DNA of 64,000 nucleotides from Ornithinimicrobium sp. INDO-MA30-4 (GTDB taxonomy: Bacteria > Actinomycetota > Actinomycetes > Actinomycetales > Dermatophilaceae), in contig NZ_CP091056.1 in assembly GCF_021535045.1 (NCBI RefSeq), positions 992,001 through 1,056,000 on the forward strand, given 5' to 3'. Shown here in pieces: positions 28,498 through 38,666 of this stretch (its first letter is position 1; each line of letters begins with the position of its first letter). The position numbers and the translations under genes are program-made. The notes under the pieces were generated by a model. It did no database searches, was not told where the DNA came from, and saw only the letters and a list, made by a program, of their open reading frames with translations.

Positions 28498-28911
28498 CTA
28501 CACGGCCTTTTCGCCGACGAAGTACTCGAAGGTCCAACCGACGACAGCCAAAGCTGCGAAGGGGGCAGCAATGGCGAATAGCCACCAACCGACAGCCACA
28601 CCCAAGAACAGGATCGCTGCGCCCAGAGCCAAGTACAACGGCCACCACGAGTGGGGGCTGAAGAAGCCGTAGTCACCAGCCTGCTCAGCAATCTCGCCGT
28701 TCAACTTGTCTTCGGGACGCTCATCCAGTTTTGATGCAGTCAGTGCGAGGTAGCCCGCAATGAACAAACACAAGGATCCGGTGAGGGCCAAGCCCACTAC
28801 CCCGACCCACTCGACTCCGTGTTCGGTGATGCCAGTGGCCCAGTAGTAGATCCCCGTCATCAAGACGAAGAATGGGATCAGGTAAGCGAAGAGTTTAGTT
28901 TCAGCCTTCAT
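28498..28911 (-). CDS. ctaF: Cytochrome c oxidase subunit 4
   Basis: 137-residue actinobacterial-type subunit IV with four membrane helices: KLFAYLIPFFVLMTGIYYWA, WVGVVGLALTGSLCLFIAGY, and the pair WPLYLALGAAILFLGVAVGW / LFAIAAPFAALAVVGWTFEY, separated by the conserved DYGFFSPHSWWP. Last gene of the ctaC-ctaD-ctaF set, 25 bases after ctaD. Intact. Confidence 0.93.
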   Translation of the reverse strand: MKAETKLFAYLIPFFVLMTGIYYWATGITEHGVEWVGVVGLALTGSLCLFIAGYLALTASKLDERPEDKLNGEIAEQAGDYGFFSPHSWWPLYLALGAAILFLGVAVGWWLFAIAAPFAALAVVGWTFEYFVGEKAV

Positions 28912-28935
28912 ATCTGTATTGCCTACTCCTTCAGG

Positions 28936-30717
28936 TCAGTTGTGACCGGTCGCGGACTGGTCTCCGGTCACCGTTCCGACGTCACCGTCAGGGTCGGTGT
29001 CTGGGCCACCCAGAAGGGCCTGGGCAACTCCCTTATCTGGCTCTGCGCTCTCCAGGGTCGCCACCTCAGGGTGGTACAGATCGAAAGCGGGACGCTCCGA
29101 GCGGATCCGGGGAATGCTCGTGAAGTTGTGGCGCGGAGGGGGGCAAGACGTGGCCCACTCCAGCGACATGCCGTACTCCCACGGGTCATTGACCTCAACC
29201 TTGGGCGTCTGGAAGCTCTTCCACGCGTTGTAGAGGAAGGGCAGCATCGACACGGCCAGAACGAACGAGAACACCGTAGAAACCTGGTTCAGGAACGTGA
29301 AGCCATCCTCGGGCATGTAGTCCGGGTAACGACGCGGCATACCGAAAACGCCCAACCAGTGCTGGATAAGGAAGGTGCCGTGGAAGCCAATGAACAGCAA
29401 CCAGAAGTGCAACTTGCCAAGTTTTTCGTCCAGCATGTGCCCCGTGAACTTAGGCCACCAGAAGTAGAAACCAGCAAACATTGCGAAGACCACGGTGCCG
29501 AACACCACGTAGTGGAAGTGAGCAACCACGAAGTAGGAGTCAGTGAGGTGGAAGTCCAAGGCTGGGCTAGCCAAGATGACGCCGGTCAGGCCACCGAACA
29601 AGAAGGTCACCAGGAAGCCGACAGCCCACACCATGGGAGTGCTGAAGACCAGCGTGCCGCCCCACATCGTGCCGATCCAGTTAAAGAACTTCACACCGGT
29701 TGGCACAGCGATCAGCATCGTCATGATTGCGAAGAACTCAAGCATCACGGCGCCAGTGGCGTACATGTGGTGAGCCCACACGCTGATCGACAGGGCTGCG
29801 ATGGCCACCGTGGCAAAGACCAAGGTCTTGTAGCCAAAGAGCGGCTTGCGGCTGAATACCGGAAGGATTTCGGAGATGATTCCGAAGAACGGCAGCGCAA
29901 TGATGTAGACCTCGGGGTGGCCAAAGAACCAGAAGAGGTGCTGCCAAAGCATGGCACCGCCATACTCAGGGTTGAAGATCTGAGCACCGAGCATGCGGTC
30001 CGCGGCAACTCCGAATAGCGCTGCGGCCAAGACCGGGAAGACCATGAGGACCAGGATCGAGGTCACCAGGACAGTCCAGGTGAAGATCGGCATGCGGAAC
30101 ATGGTCATACCCGGCGCGCGCATCGCGATGATCGTGGTGATGAAGTTGACCGAGCCAAGAATGGTTCCAAAGCCACCCAAAGCAAGACCCATGACCCACA
30201 GGTCACCGCCCAAACCGGGGCTTTCAGCTGAACCAGCAAGCGGCTGGTAGGCAAACCAACCAAAGGCAGCGGCGCCGTCTGGGGTCAGGAAGCCCCCCAT
30301 GACGATGAGGCCACCAAAGAGGTAGAGCCAGTAGGCAAACATGTTTAGCCGCGGGAAGGCGACGTCTGGTGCGCCAATCTGCAGCGGCATCAGCGCATTC
30401 GCGAAGCCGGCAAACAGTGGCGTCGCAAAGAGCAGCAGCATGATCGTGCCGTGCATGGTGAACATCTGGTTGAACTGTTCTGGGTTGTCCACAACCTGAA
30501 GACCGGGGACAAAGAGCTCTGCGCGGATGACCAGGGCCATCAAGCCACCGAGCATGAAGAACGCGACCGAGGTGATGAAGTAGAGGTTTCCAATGACCTT
30601 GTGGTCAGTGGTGGTAATCCACTTGACCATCAACTTGCCAAGGTCCTTCTTGCGTTCTGGCCGGGGTGCTTGGCCCTCGGGCTGCACCGGCGTCTCTGGT
30701 CGAACGATCGTCGCCAT
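28936..30717 (-). CDS. ctaD: Cytochrome c oxidase subunit I
   Basis: 593-residue catalytic subunit carrying heme a and the heme a3-CuB centre. [20 protein letters not shown] has the His-Tyr pair of Cu[14 protein letters not shown] the other CuB histidines, and [20 protein letters not shown] the heme ligands. The N-terminus [16 protein letters not shown] is standard. The C-terminal tail is acidic and Pro-poor. Intact despite its length. It overlaps ctaC by one base. In M. tuberculosis ctaD lies elsewhere, so the grouping here follows the Corynebacterineae-independent Micrococcales arrangement, by my recollection. Confidence 0.96.
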   Translation of the reverse strand: MATIVRPETPVQPEGQAPRPERKKDLGKLMVKWITTTDHKVIGNLYFITSVAFFMLGGLMALVIRAELFVPGLQVVDNPEQFNQMFTMHGTIMLLLFATPLFAGFANALMPLQIGAPDVAFPRLNMFAYWLYLFGGLIVMGGFLTPDGAAAFGWFAYQPLAGSAESPGLGGDLWVMGLALGGFGTILGSVNFITTIIAMRAPGMTMFRMPIFTWTVLVTSILVLMVFPVLAAALFGVAADRMLGAQIFNPEYGGAMLWQHLFWFFGHPEVYIIALPFFGIISEILPVFSRKPLFGYKTLVFATVAIAALSISVWAHHMYATGAVMLEFFAIMTMLIAVPTGVKFFNWIGTMWGGTLVFSTPMVWAVGFLVTFLFGGLTGVILASPALDFHLTDSYFVVAHFHYVVFGTVVFAMFAGFYFWWPKFTGHMLDEKLGKLHFWLLFIGFHGTFLIQHWLGVFGMPRRYPDYMPEDGFTFLNQVSTVFSFVLAVSMLPFLYNAWKSFQTPKVEVNDPWEYGMSLEWATSCPPPRHNFTSIPRIRSERPAFDLYHPEVATLESAEPDKGVAQALLGGPDTDPDGDVGTVTGDQSATGHN

Positions 30718-31622
30718 CAGTTCTCCTCCTCCGGCAGTTTGTCAACCTGGTCTTCTTGCAATGGGTAGATGTTGAGGTCCTCGCCGAGCTGACCGGTGTT
30801 GCCTGATGCGCGGATCTCTTCGATGGCGGCGTCGTACTCCTCTTGGGAGACAACCTCAACCTGGAACAGCATCTGTGAGTGGTATGCACCGCACAGCTCA
30901 GCGCACTTGCCCTGGAAAACGCCCTCTTCGGTCGTGACGACCTGGAAGGAGTTGACGCGGCCAGGGATCAGGTCGAGCTTTTGCAGGAACTGCGGCACCC
31001 AGAAGGAGTGGATGACATCGCGCGAGGTCAGGACGAACTCGACGCGGCTGTCGACCGGCAGAATCATCGTCGGCAGCGTCTCAGGGACACCTTCTTCACC
31101 GTCGCTCAGCGCGCTGGCCTGCTCACCAGAGATGTAGACATCTTCGTCGACGTAGTTGAAGTCCCAACTCCACTTCTTGCCCACGACGTTGACCGTGACA
31201 TCGGCTTCTTGCTCGGTGTCAAGCAGCTGGTTTTTCAGCTCAACGGTCTTGCCGAAGAGAACAGCAACCATGAGGACTGGCACGACCGTGTAGAGGATTT
31301 CCATCGGCACGTTGTAGCGCACCTGTGGGGGTAGCGGCTGGTCCTCGCTGCGGCGGCGGTATGCCACGACGCACCAGAAGATCAGGCCCCATACCAAGAC
31401 ACCGACAGCGAGTGCTGCGATCCAGGTGTAGTTCCAGAACGTGATGATGGCCGGGCCGTTTTCGGTCACCGGCTCCGGCAGATAGCCCCGCTCAAGTGAG
31501 GTACCGCATCCGGTCAGGAGCATTGCTGCTCCTAAAACCATGAGAATTAGCGGCGCTGACCGCCCCTGCCGACCGTTGGTCGACTTATTCAGCCGTTGCA
31601 AAGCACACCTCACATTGTCCAC
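30717..31622 (-). CDS. ctaC: Cytochrome c oxidase subunit II (lipoprotein)
   Basis: 301 residues. Signal [20 protein letters not shown] ends in the lipobox LTGC. Two membrane helices ([20 protein letters not shown] and [18 protein letters not shown]) hold the periplasmic cupredoxin domain. The CuA site is visible as [11 protein letters not shown] plus [20 protein letters not shown], with the two Cys, two His, Glu and Met. Electrons enter here from QcrC. First gene of ctaC-ctaD-ctaF. Confidence 0.95.
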   Translation of the reverse strand: MDNVRCALQRLNKSTNGRQGRSAPLILMVLGAAMLLTGCGTSLERGYLPEPVTENGPAIITFWNYTWIAALAVGVLVWGLIFWCVVAYRRRSEDQPLPPQVRYNVPMEILYTVVPVLMVAVLFGKTVELKNQLLDTEQEADVTVNVVGKKWSWDFNYVDEDVYISGEQASALSDGEEGVPETLPTMILPVDSRVEFVLTSRDVIHSFWVPQFLQKLDLIPGRVNSFQVVTTEEGVFQGKCAELCGAYHSQMLFQVEVVSQEEYDAAIEEIRASGNTGQLGEDLNIYPLQEDQVDKLPEEEN

Positions 31623-31641
31623 CGATCATGATTCGTACAGC

Positions 31642-31677
31642 CTACCCTGATGCGTAACTCAGGAATGATCAGGGTAG
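31642..31677 (-). terminator. Hairpin at the aat 3' end
   Basis: CTACCCTGAT (31642-31651) pairs with ATCAGGGTAG (31668-31677). It overlaps the aat stop codon and lies just upstream of ctaC on the same strand, so it probably separates the two transcripts. Confidence 0.5.
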
Positions 31678-32366
31678 CCATGTCGTGTCCGAGTTGAGAC
31701 CCAACGATGTTGACCCGTACGCACTGTTGGCAGAAGTTGCAAATAGTCCTGGCGGCTGACCTCGATGACGCCCAAGCTCTCGAGGTGCGGCGTTTGCCAT
31801 TGCACGTCGATGAGCCAACCGCTTGCCGCTGGTGTTTCCATCACAGCGACCAAGCCGGCCAACGCCGCCTTGGACGCATCAGTGACGTGGTGGAACATCG
31901 ACTCACCAGCAAAGAGTCCCCCGACGCCGACCCCATAGAGGCCCCCTACCAACCGCTCACCTTGCCAAGCTTCAACTGAATGAGCCCAGCCCAACTGGTG
32001 CAAACGTCCGTATGCAGCGGCGATCTCGTCAGTAATCCACGCCCCGTGACGCTTGGGATCGGCGCAAGCAGCCACCACGTCGTCGAAAGCCGTATCAATA
32101 CGGATCTCAAAATGGCGCATGGACTTTTTGAGTGACTTGGTGACCCGCAACGCGCCAGGCAGCAGAACACCGCGAGGATTGGGTGACCACCAGCCCAGCG
32201 GTTTGCCACCAAACTCGCCGACACCCATCGGAAAGAACCCTTGGCGGTAGGCCTGCAGCAGAGTGCCCGGATCCAGTCCCCCACCTAGGCCCACGAGATC
32301 TTCATCGGGCTCAGCGCCCTCGAGGTCGAAGACATACGGACTCTCAGGTGGTTCAACCGGCCACAC
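31659..32366 (-). CDS. aat: Leucyl/phenylalanyl-tRNA-protein transferase
   Basis: 235-residue N-end rule enzyme that adds Leu or Phe to N-terminal Arg/Lys for ClpS/ClpAP recognition. Signatures are LLQAYRQGFFPMG, GWWSPNPRGVLLPG, HSVEAWQGERLVGGLYGV and LFAGESMFHHVTDASKAAL, ending WLIDVQWQTPHLESLGVIEV. Start GTG at 32366 with AGAGAGGA upstream. Intact. It follows erpA after a strong terminator. Confidence 0.93.
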   Translation of the reverse strand: MWPVEPPESPYVFDLEGAEPDEDLVGLGGGLDPGTLLQAYRQGFFPMGVGEFGGKPLGWWSPNPRGVLLPGALRVTKSLKKSMRHFEIRIDTAFDDVVAACADPKRHGAWITDEIAAAYGRLHQLGWAHSVEAWQGERLVGGLYGVGVGGLFAGESMFHHVTDASKAALAGLVAVMETPAASGWLIDVQWQTPHLESLGVIEVSRQDYLQLLPTVRTGQHRWVSTRTRHGYPDHS

Positions 32367-32389
32367 GCTGCTTGTTCCTCTCTAGACAA

Positions 32390-32430
32390 AAGCCCACCTC
32401 AGACGCCTCGAGGGCGCAGCAGGTGGGCTT
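32390..32430 (-). terminator. Rho-independent terminator of erpA
   Basis: AAGCCCACCT (32390-32399) pairs with AGGTGGGCTT (32421-32430). On the minus strand it is followed by TTTTGTCT, a clear T tract. Confidence 0.85.
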
Positions 32431-32455
32431 GAGTCGGTCTCGACCTAGCGGGTCA

Positions 32456-32821
32456 TCAGCTAAACGAGTCACCACACGCGCAGGAACTGCCCGCGTTGGG
32501 GTTGTCGATGGTGAAGCCCTGCTTCTCGATCGTGTCAGCGAAGTCGATGCTGGCACCGTCGAGATACGGCGAGCTCATCCGGTCGACCACGACAGCGACG
32601 CCGTCGAAGTCGGCCACGAGGTCGCCATCCAGAGTGCGCTCGTCGAAGTACAGCTGATAGATCAGGCCAGAGCAGCCGCCGGGCTGCACGCCAATACGCA
32701 ACCGCAGGTCATCGCGGCCTTCCTGCTCAAGGAGGCTCTTGACCTTGCCTGCTGCCAGATCGGTCAACACGACTCCATGAGTCGCGTTGGAGCCTTCGAG
32801 TTTAGTGTCCTGCACGCTCAT
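32456..32821 (-). CDS. erpA: Iron-sulfur cluster insertion protein
   Basis: 121-residue A-type carrier that passes Fe-S clusters to client proteins. The three conserved Cys are in QPGGCSGLIYQLYFDE and SSCACGDSFS. LTDLAAGKVKSLLEQEGRDD is the usual N-terminal helix region. Clients nearby in the window include lipoyl synthase and the Rieske subunit, though cluster supply is not operon-specific. Intact, with its own terminator. Confidence 0.92.
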   Translation of the reverse strand: MSVQDTKLEGSNATHGVVLTDLAAGKVKSLLEQEGRDDLRLRIGVQPGGCSGLIYQLYFDERTLDGDLVADFDGVAVVVDRMSSPYLDGASIDFADTIEKQGFTIDNPNAGSSCACGDSFS

Positions 32822-32945
32822 CGCGATCGAATCCTGTCGTCTCGGGGGTGGTGCAGGTAGTTAACGCCAACGAAGGTCGGCGTTGTTCCCGTTAACCCCC
32901 AGCCTACGCCCCCATAGGCTCAAAGCAGCTTCGCCGGGCTTTGCG

Positions 32946-34025
32946 CTAGTTGGGTCGAGCCGGAGACCAGGTCCGCGCAACTCGAGTAGCCAGGCTGGCT
33001 AAGGTCTCATCGGGGCGGGTTTCATAGGTGCCACTAATGCCCAAGGACATCCCTTCGCGCCGGCCGACCAAGACTTCATTGGCCAGCACCACTGATGGTG
33101 CGGCGTGCTCGAGGGCGGCTTTGGCAGTTTCTGCAACGACACCGTCGTGTACGGTTCGCCAGTCGTAGCGGTCGCTGACGAGGACGACCAGCGCACCACG
33201 AAGAGCCGCGAAAGCTCCGCTCTTCTGCCCGCAAACACAGCACCGGCTTCAGTGCGGGCTCCCAACAGTTGCAGCGCATACCCAATCCCGCCGCCAACGC
33301 CGGACGCAGGTGTCCGCTCGCGCTTTTGGCGGGTGCCCGAAATCAGGTCCATGGGTGCTGGGTAGGCCCGTTCAATGACTTCTGTGAATCGGCCCATCCG
33401 CTCTTCAAGCCCCTGGGTGATCTCGCCCGAAACCCCATATTCCGTGCCCAGAGCGGCGCTCACGCCGTGAAATCCAGTCAGCGGTTCGTTGCTCGCGGCC
33501 GCCATCACCAGGCCAATTTTCGACCAATGGGCCACCACAGCAGGTAACCGCTCCAGGTGCTCCCCCGCACCGAGGGCGCGCAACAATCCAGCGCCACCGT
33601 CATGGCTGGCCAAGGGCCCCACGCCAAGCACAATCCGGTCCGCGCCGAGCTCTTGCGCGGAGAGAGCAATTCCCCAACGCCCTGGCTGCTCAACCCAGCG
33701 GGATCGGCTAATTCTTGCTCGCTGACCAAATGGCGCCCTGCTGCTTCAGCAGCGTCCAGGTATGCCGTGCGAACGCCGTCAATGGAGCGCAGCACCACTT
33801 GGGCTGGCACGTCCCCACCGGCTGGCCCGCTGACCACGACCGGCGAAGCACTGGCCTCGGGCATCGCCGCCATCACATCGACAAACCCAGGGAGCCATCC
33901 GAGAGGCCGAAGGCACTGACATCGTCGTGTTCGGCTCGCTTGAGCCAGCCATCACGGACCGTTGCGGCAGTCTGGCCTGCCGAGGTCTCGGCATCACACC
34001 GATCAGCGACGACAACAACGCGCAT
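32946..34025 (-). CDS. Glycerate 2-/3-kinase, GlxK-type (heavily frameshifted)
   Basis: About 360 residues spread over at least four frame changes. N-terminus VVVVADRCDAETSAGQTAAT (start ATG at 34025), then ASPVVVSGPAGGDVPAQVVL. The phosphate-binding part is VGPLASHDGGAGLLRALGAG; further on come AASNEPLTGFHGVSAALG and ASGVGGGIGYALQLLGARTE. The C-terminus NEVLVGRREGMSLGISGTYE ends VARTWSPARPN at 32946. These blocks follow the glycerate kinase order. Position between erpA and trpS resembles Rv2205c. The enzyme would phosphorylate glycerate from glyoxylate or serine metabolism. Confidence 0.78.
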
Positions 34026-34027
34026 GA

Positions 34028-35172
34028 TCAGGTGTACATCATCTGCATCGCCGAGCGGACCTCGTTGAGGGTCTCCTCGGCGATAGCGTTGGCTCGCTCG
34101 TTGCCTTGTGCCAAGACCGACTGCAAATAACTGGGGTCAGCCTCCAACTCTGCCCGCCGAGCGCGAATCGGGGCAAAATGCTCGTTGACGGCCTCGGTGG
34201 CAACCTTTTCAGTGTCCCGCCACCGCCATTGCCGATCGACTCAGCAATTTCATGCGGGTCCCGACCACTCGCCAGAGCGGTCAACTGCACCAGGTTTGAA
34301 ACTTCAGGACGGTTGATGGGGTCATAGGTAATAAAGCGATCAGCGTCCGTGACAGCGCCCTTGAGACGCTTTGCCGTGGTGTCGGCATCCATCCCGATTT
34401 CAATCGTGTTGCCCTTGGACTTGCTCATCTTCTTGCCATCCGTGCCCAGCAATAGTGCGGCGCCGGTCAGTAACGCCTCCGGCGCTCGGAACACTGGCTC
34501 AGCGGGGTCAACCCGGCCATACCGTTCGTCAAAGCGCCTGGCAATGACGCGCGCCTGCTCGAGGTGAGGCAACTGGTCCTTACCGACTGGGACGAGATTT
34601 GCCTTGCAAAACAGGATGTCTGCCGCCTGGCTGACCGGATAGGTCAGCAGCAGACCCGACATAGGCCGACCCCCGGTGTCTTCCAGTTCGGCCTTCACCG
34701 TGGGGTTGCGGCGCAATTCTGAGTCGGTGACCAGAGACAAGAACGGCAGCATTAACTGGTTCAGCGCGGGCACCGCTGAGTGGGTGAAGATAGTGGACTT
34801 TTCGGGATCCATGCCAACGGCCAGGTAGTTCGCCATGCCGGAGAGGACCCGCTCACGAAGCGGGCCCACGCCGTCGCGGTCCGCGATTACCTGGTAGTCG
34901 GCAATGATCAGGAAGTTCTCAACACCGCGATTTTGCAGCGCCACCCGGTTGGCCAGCGTGCCGAAGTAGTGCCCGATGTGCAGGTTTCCGGTGGGCCGGT
35001 CACCAGTCAGAACCCGGAACTGAGCAGGGTTTTGACCAATCAACTTTTCTAGCTCGGCCGAGCGTTCCACCGTGCGCTGCAACGATGCGCCGCTAGCCGC
35101 GGCGGCGAGGGCATCTCCATCATGGTTATCGGCAGCGGGCAGGACTGTTTCGGGTGAGGCAGAAGAAGTCAT
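34028..35172 (-). CDS. trpS: Tryptophan-tRNA ligase (3' frameshift)
   Basis: About 380-residue class I synthetase charging tRNA-Trp. The HIGH motif is DRPTGNLHIGHYFG and KMSKS is LGTDGKKMSKSKGNTIEIGM. A break near 34214 (CTGAAAAGG, expected CTGAAAAAGG) cuts the C-terminal 60 residues; the other frame gives VATEAVNEHFAPIRARRAEL and ends RSAMQMMYT at 34028. An N-terminal extension of about 35 residues precedes QFRVLTGDRPTG. It ends two bases from the glycerate kinase start and is on the same strand. Confidence 0.93.
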
Positions 35173-35196
35173 AGTGCGACGAGAATACCGCCTCAG

Positions 35197-36197
35197 TTAG
35201 GCGAGCTCGGGCACCGCCTCATCAGCGTGAACTGGACCTGGAGCAGAGCCTGCGCCGAACGGCGAACCACCCAGCTCTTCGCGACCATGCTCAGTCAACC
35301 AACCGCGTGGATCTGGTCCGGCCGGGATGATTCCGGTGGGATTGATGTCCAAGTGGGTGGCGTAGTAGTGCGCCTTAATCTGGTCAAAGTCGACAGTGTC
35401 GCCAAAACCGGGAGTCTGAAAGAGGTCACGGGCATAGGCCCACAGCACTGGCATCTGCGTCAAGGTGCTGCGGTTGCACTTGAAGTGGCCGTGATAGACG
35501 GCGTCGAACCGCACCAGGGTGGTGAAGAGGCGAATGTCTGCCTCGGTGATGTGGTCGCCGACCAGATAACGCTGGGTCTCAAGCCGCTCACTCGACCAGT
35601 CGAGACGATCAAAAAGACGGTGGTATGCGCGTTCGTAGGAGTCCTGCTTACCCGCGAAACCACACCGATAGACGCCGTTATTAACATCGTCGTAGACCAG
35701 TTGCGCTACTTCATCAATCTCAGAGCGCAACGCTTCGGGATAGAGATCAGGGCTCCCTCGCGGTGGAAATCAACCCACTCGGTAGCAAAATCCTGGGTGA
35801 TCTGCTTGAAGTCGTTGGTGGCCACCTGACCATTACGCAGATCAACGATGGCCGGCACGGTGACGCCGGGCTTGTATCCGTTTGGCCGTGCTTCGTAGGC
35901 GTCTTTGAGCTTCGGGATGCCCAACACAGGGTCAACCTGCCCTGGGTCCAAATCAAAGGTCCAACTGTCCGCGTCGTGCACCGGACCGGCGATACCCATA
36001 GAGATGGCGTCTTCCAGACCGAGCAACCGACGCACAATGACGGTGCGGTGCGCCCACGGGCATGCCCGACTGACAACTAAGCGATAGCGATCTGCCTCAG
36101 CAATGAAGCCATCAGGCTCGCCATCAGCAGTGATGCGCTCTGGGATGTAGCGCGTGTCTCGGACGAAACTATCTTCAACGTAAGAGTTCTCAGCCAC
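35197..36197 (-). CDS. Xi-class glutathione transferase / quinone reductase-like (one frameshift)
   Basis: About 330 residues. Catalytic Cys in VSRACPWAHRTVIVRRLLG is the CPWA signature of glutathionyl-hydroquinone reductases. The C-terminal helical domain has NNGVYRCGFAGKQDSYERAY and GDHITEADIRLFTTLVRFDA then VYHGHFKCN. The break near 35750 (GAGCCCTGATC, expected one more C, giving GAPDLYPEALRSEI) splits the two halves. Actinobacteria use mycothiol rather than glutathione, so the reductant is probably mycothiol or unknown. GTG at 36197 start. Confidence 0.87.
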
Positions 36198-36320
36198 GGT
36201 TCCTCGTTCCTAGCGCCGTGGGGGCGACGCGAGATCGTTGAGCGGTCAATCACTCCACCGTACTCGTTCATCTCGCGTCGCTCCAGGCCCGGTGCCAATC
36301 GTGGCTCGAACTCAAGACCT

Positions 36321-37705
36321 CTATTCGCCCTTGTTGATGGCTCCCAGGCGCTCGAGCAGGACTGCCTCAGCCAGGCACACCCGCTCAAACTCAGCCAAAT
36401 GCAGGGACTCATTGGCCGCGTGTGCGCGGGTGTCTGGGTCTTCCACCCCAGTGACCAAGATGGCTGCCTGCGGGAAACGCTCGGCGAAACTTGCGACGAA
36501 CGGGATCGATCCACCGACTCCGATGTCGACCGGCTCAGTCCCCCAGGCGTCGTTGAAAGCGGCTCGGGCGGACTCATAGATGGGTCCTTGCGCGTTTGCC
36601 GAGAAACCCTCACCCAAATCATCGAGCTCGACGCGAACCTGGCATCCCCAAGGCGCCTGGTCCATCAAATGCTGCCGCAGCGCATCGAGGGCCACCTGCG
36701 GGTCCTGGGCTGGATGAATGCGCATCGATAACTTCGCCCGTCCCACCGGCGTCAGCAGGTTAGCCGCCGTCGCCACCGAGGGAGCATCGATGCCGATCAC
36801 CGTCATCGAGGGCTTGGTCCACATTCGGGACAGCAGCGACCCGGTGCCGATGGGGCGGACTCCTTCGCTAAGGCCGCTGTCTGCGCGCAGGTCATCTTCG
36901 GTGTAATCCAGTTCTGCGGCCTCACTGGTCATCAGGCCAGCAACAGCCACATCACCGTTATCGTCGTGCAAGGTCGCGACCAAGCGGCACAGGGCAGTCA
37001 AGCCATCGGGGACGGCGCCGCCATACATACCGGAGTGAACCCCGTGATCGAGCGCCTGGACTTCGACGACGACCCGCACAAGTCCACGCAGGGTTGTGGT
37101 CAAGGCTGGGGTGCCGACTTTCCAGTTGTGTGAGTCGGCCAACACGATGGCGTCTGCCCGTAGTTCGGTCTCGTATTTGTCCAGGAGCGCCGGAAGGCTG
37201 GGCGAAGCGACCTCTTCTTCGCCCTCCACGAAGACGGTGACATTGACCGGCGGAGTGCCATGGTGCGCGCGGATCGCCGCCACGTGGGCCATCACTCCAG
37301 CCTTATCGTCGGCAACGCCGCGGCCGTACAGGCGCCCGTCGCGCTCCGTGGGCTCAAAGATCGGGGTATCCCAGTCCGCTTCATCGCCGGGTGGTTGCAC
37401 GTCGTGATGGGCATACAGCAATACGGTTGGCGCATCTGCAGGTCCGGCCAGTCGGCCAATGACAGCCGGTCGCCCCCTTCTGAAACGACGGAAACCTCCA
37501 TGCCCTCAGCTCGCAGGAGATCAGCCACGGCAAGTGCACTGTCATCTACGTGCTGCTGATCAAAGGACTCCAGCGAAACCGAGGGAATGCGGGTGAGCGA
37601 TTCCAGATCGTCGCGCACTCCAGGCATCAGGCCAGAGACATTCGACCGCAATTCCTGCAGTCGGCTCGCGTGAACAGGTCGGTCGTCATTCGATGAAGTA
37701 GTCAC
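36321..37705 (-). CDS. M20 family dipeptidase (one frameshift)
   Basis: About 460-residue dinuclear zinc peptidase, ArgE/DapE/CPG2 fold. Metal and catalytic residues: YAHHDVQPPGD, LYGRGVADDKAGVMAH, VFVEGEEEVASPSLP, and HAANESLHLAEF near the end. The dimerisation lid contains VQALDHGVHSGMYGGAVPD. The break near 37464 (GAAGGGGGCGACC, expected one more G) separates ESLTRIPSVSLESFDQQH from the rest. GTG at 37705 chosen. It is divergent from the DUF3043 gene with only 39 bases between. Confidence 0.88.
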
Positions 37706-37744
37706 ATCGCGGACTCTACCGATATCACCCTCTACAGTGGAGGG

Positions 37745-38329
37745 GTGTCCGCGCACAACAAGGAAGAGAAACCCGTGACTGAGCCTGCGATCGACAACGC
37801 CGCCAAGACCCCCGCTGGTAAGGGGCGCCCGACGCCTAAGCGTCGCGACCAGGAGGCCGCCAACCGCCGCCCACTGGTCCCGGACAACAAGGGCGCGACG
37901 AAAGAAGAGAAGCAGCGTCGCAAGGCCGCTCGGTCCAAGGCCCGCGAGGGGATGCTGCGTGGCGACGAACGGTACCTAGCAGCACGTGACCGCGGACCGA
38001 TGCGGCGCTTCTTGCGCGATGCAGTCGACACCCGCTGGAACATCGGCGAGGTCTTGCTGCCGATGATGCTGATGATCCTGGCGGCATCGCTCATCAATAT
38101 CGCCAACCTGCAGGTCCTTACCTTCACCTTGGCCTGGGGCCTGATCATTGTCGGCCTGGCCGATGCCATCATGCTGTGGCGGCGTACAAAGGCTCGCGCT
38201 ACCGAGATCTTCGGCGAAGAGCCCGGCAAGGGCAGCGCGTCCTATGTCGTCTTGCGCGCCTTCCAGATGCGCGTTTCGCGCGTTCCGCGTCCCGTCGTCA
38301 AGCGTGGCGACGAGTTGCGCCGACACTGA
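37745..38329 (+). CDS. DUF3043 membrane protein
   Basis: 194 residues. A basic, Lys/Arg-rich N-terminus (GRPTPKRRDQEAANRRPLVP; KEEKQRRKAARSKAREGML) is followed by RGPMRRFLRDAVDTRWNIGE and two membrane helices (VLLPMMLMILAASLINIANL and LTFTLAWGLIIVGLADAIML), the standard DUF3043 pattern. Starts with GTG at 37745. The stop abuts the stop of the next, convergent gene with no gap. Function unknown; the same family lies near cobalamin genes in M. tuberculosis (Rv2206), as it does here before cobU. Confidence 0.88.
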   Translation: MSAHNKEEKPVTEPAIDNAAKTPAGKGRPTPKRRDQEAANRRPLVPDNKGATKEEKQRRKAARSKAREGMLRGDERYLAARDRGPMRRFLRDAVDTRWNIGEVLLPMMLMILAASLINIANLQVLTFTLAWGLIIVGLADAIMLWRRTKARATEIFGEEPGKGSASYVVLRAFQMRVSRVPRPVVKRGDELRRH

Positions 38330-38545
38330 CTAGTCAGCAGCGCTCAGGCTCATCGGCCCGTAGACCAGGTCTGACCCATGCCACAGCGATACAGCGGGTG
38401 CACCCTCATCGACCAAGGTTTCCCATTCGCTGGCCAGCCAGGCTTCCGCATCGGCTTGAGTGGGGAAGCTGCCTCGCTCACGACCTTCTGGTGAGGTCGG
38501 CTCACTGTCGAGCGGGTCGATAGTCCAGACGTAAGAAATATCCAT
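38330..38545 (-). CDS. Short conserved actinobacterial protein
   Basis: 71 residues: MDISYVWTIDPLDSEPTSPE, FPTQADAEAWLASEWETLVD, AVSLWHGSDLVYGPMSL. I recognise the pattern PTQADAEAWLxExWxxLxxxG...YGPMSL from other actinobacteria, where it is annotated as hypothetical. No membrane segment. It ends exactly where the convergent DUF3043 gene ends. Intact. Confidence 0.7.
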   Translation of the reverse strand: MDISYVWTIDPLDSEPTSPEGRERGSFPTQADAEAWLASEWETLVDEGAPAVSLWHGSDLVYGPMSLSAAD

Positions 38546-38666
38546 TTGGACACCATAGGGCCTTGACTGCGCCATGTTTTGGCCGGTCAAAGTCCCAAAC
38601 GGAATTGTGCAGAACTCTGCGATATATTCGCGCAAAGAGGCGCACAAGAACCCTGGGAGATAGTTC

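Noticed and set aside
28819..30018. 399-codon open frame on the plus strand opposite ctaD
   Set aside because: Composition is the reverse-frame echo of ctaD (His/Gln/Glu-rich), without any domain or ribosome site.
34200..34230. Programmed frameshift in trpS at an A run
   Set aside because: The same kind of one-base loss occurs in dozens of genes at A, C, G and T runs, so a programmed signal is not needed.
38546..38666. Cobalamin riboswitch upstream of cobU
   Set aside because: No recognisable B12-box or fitting stem arrangement in the 121-base gap.
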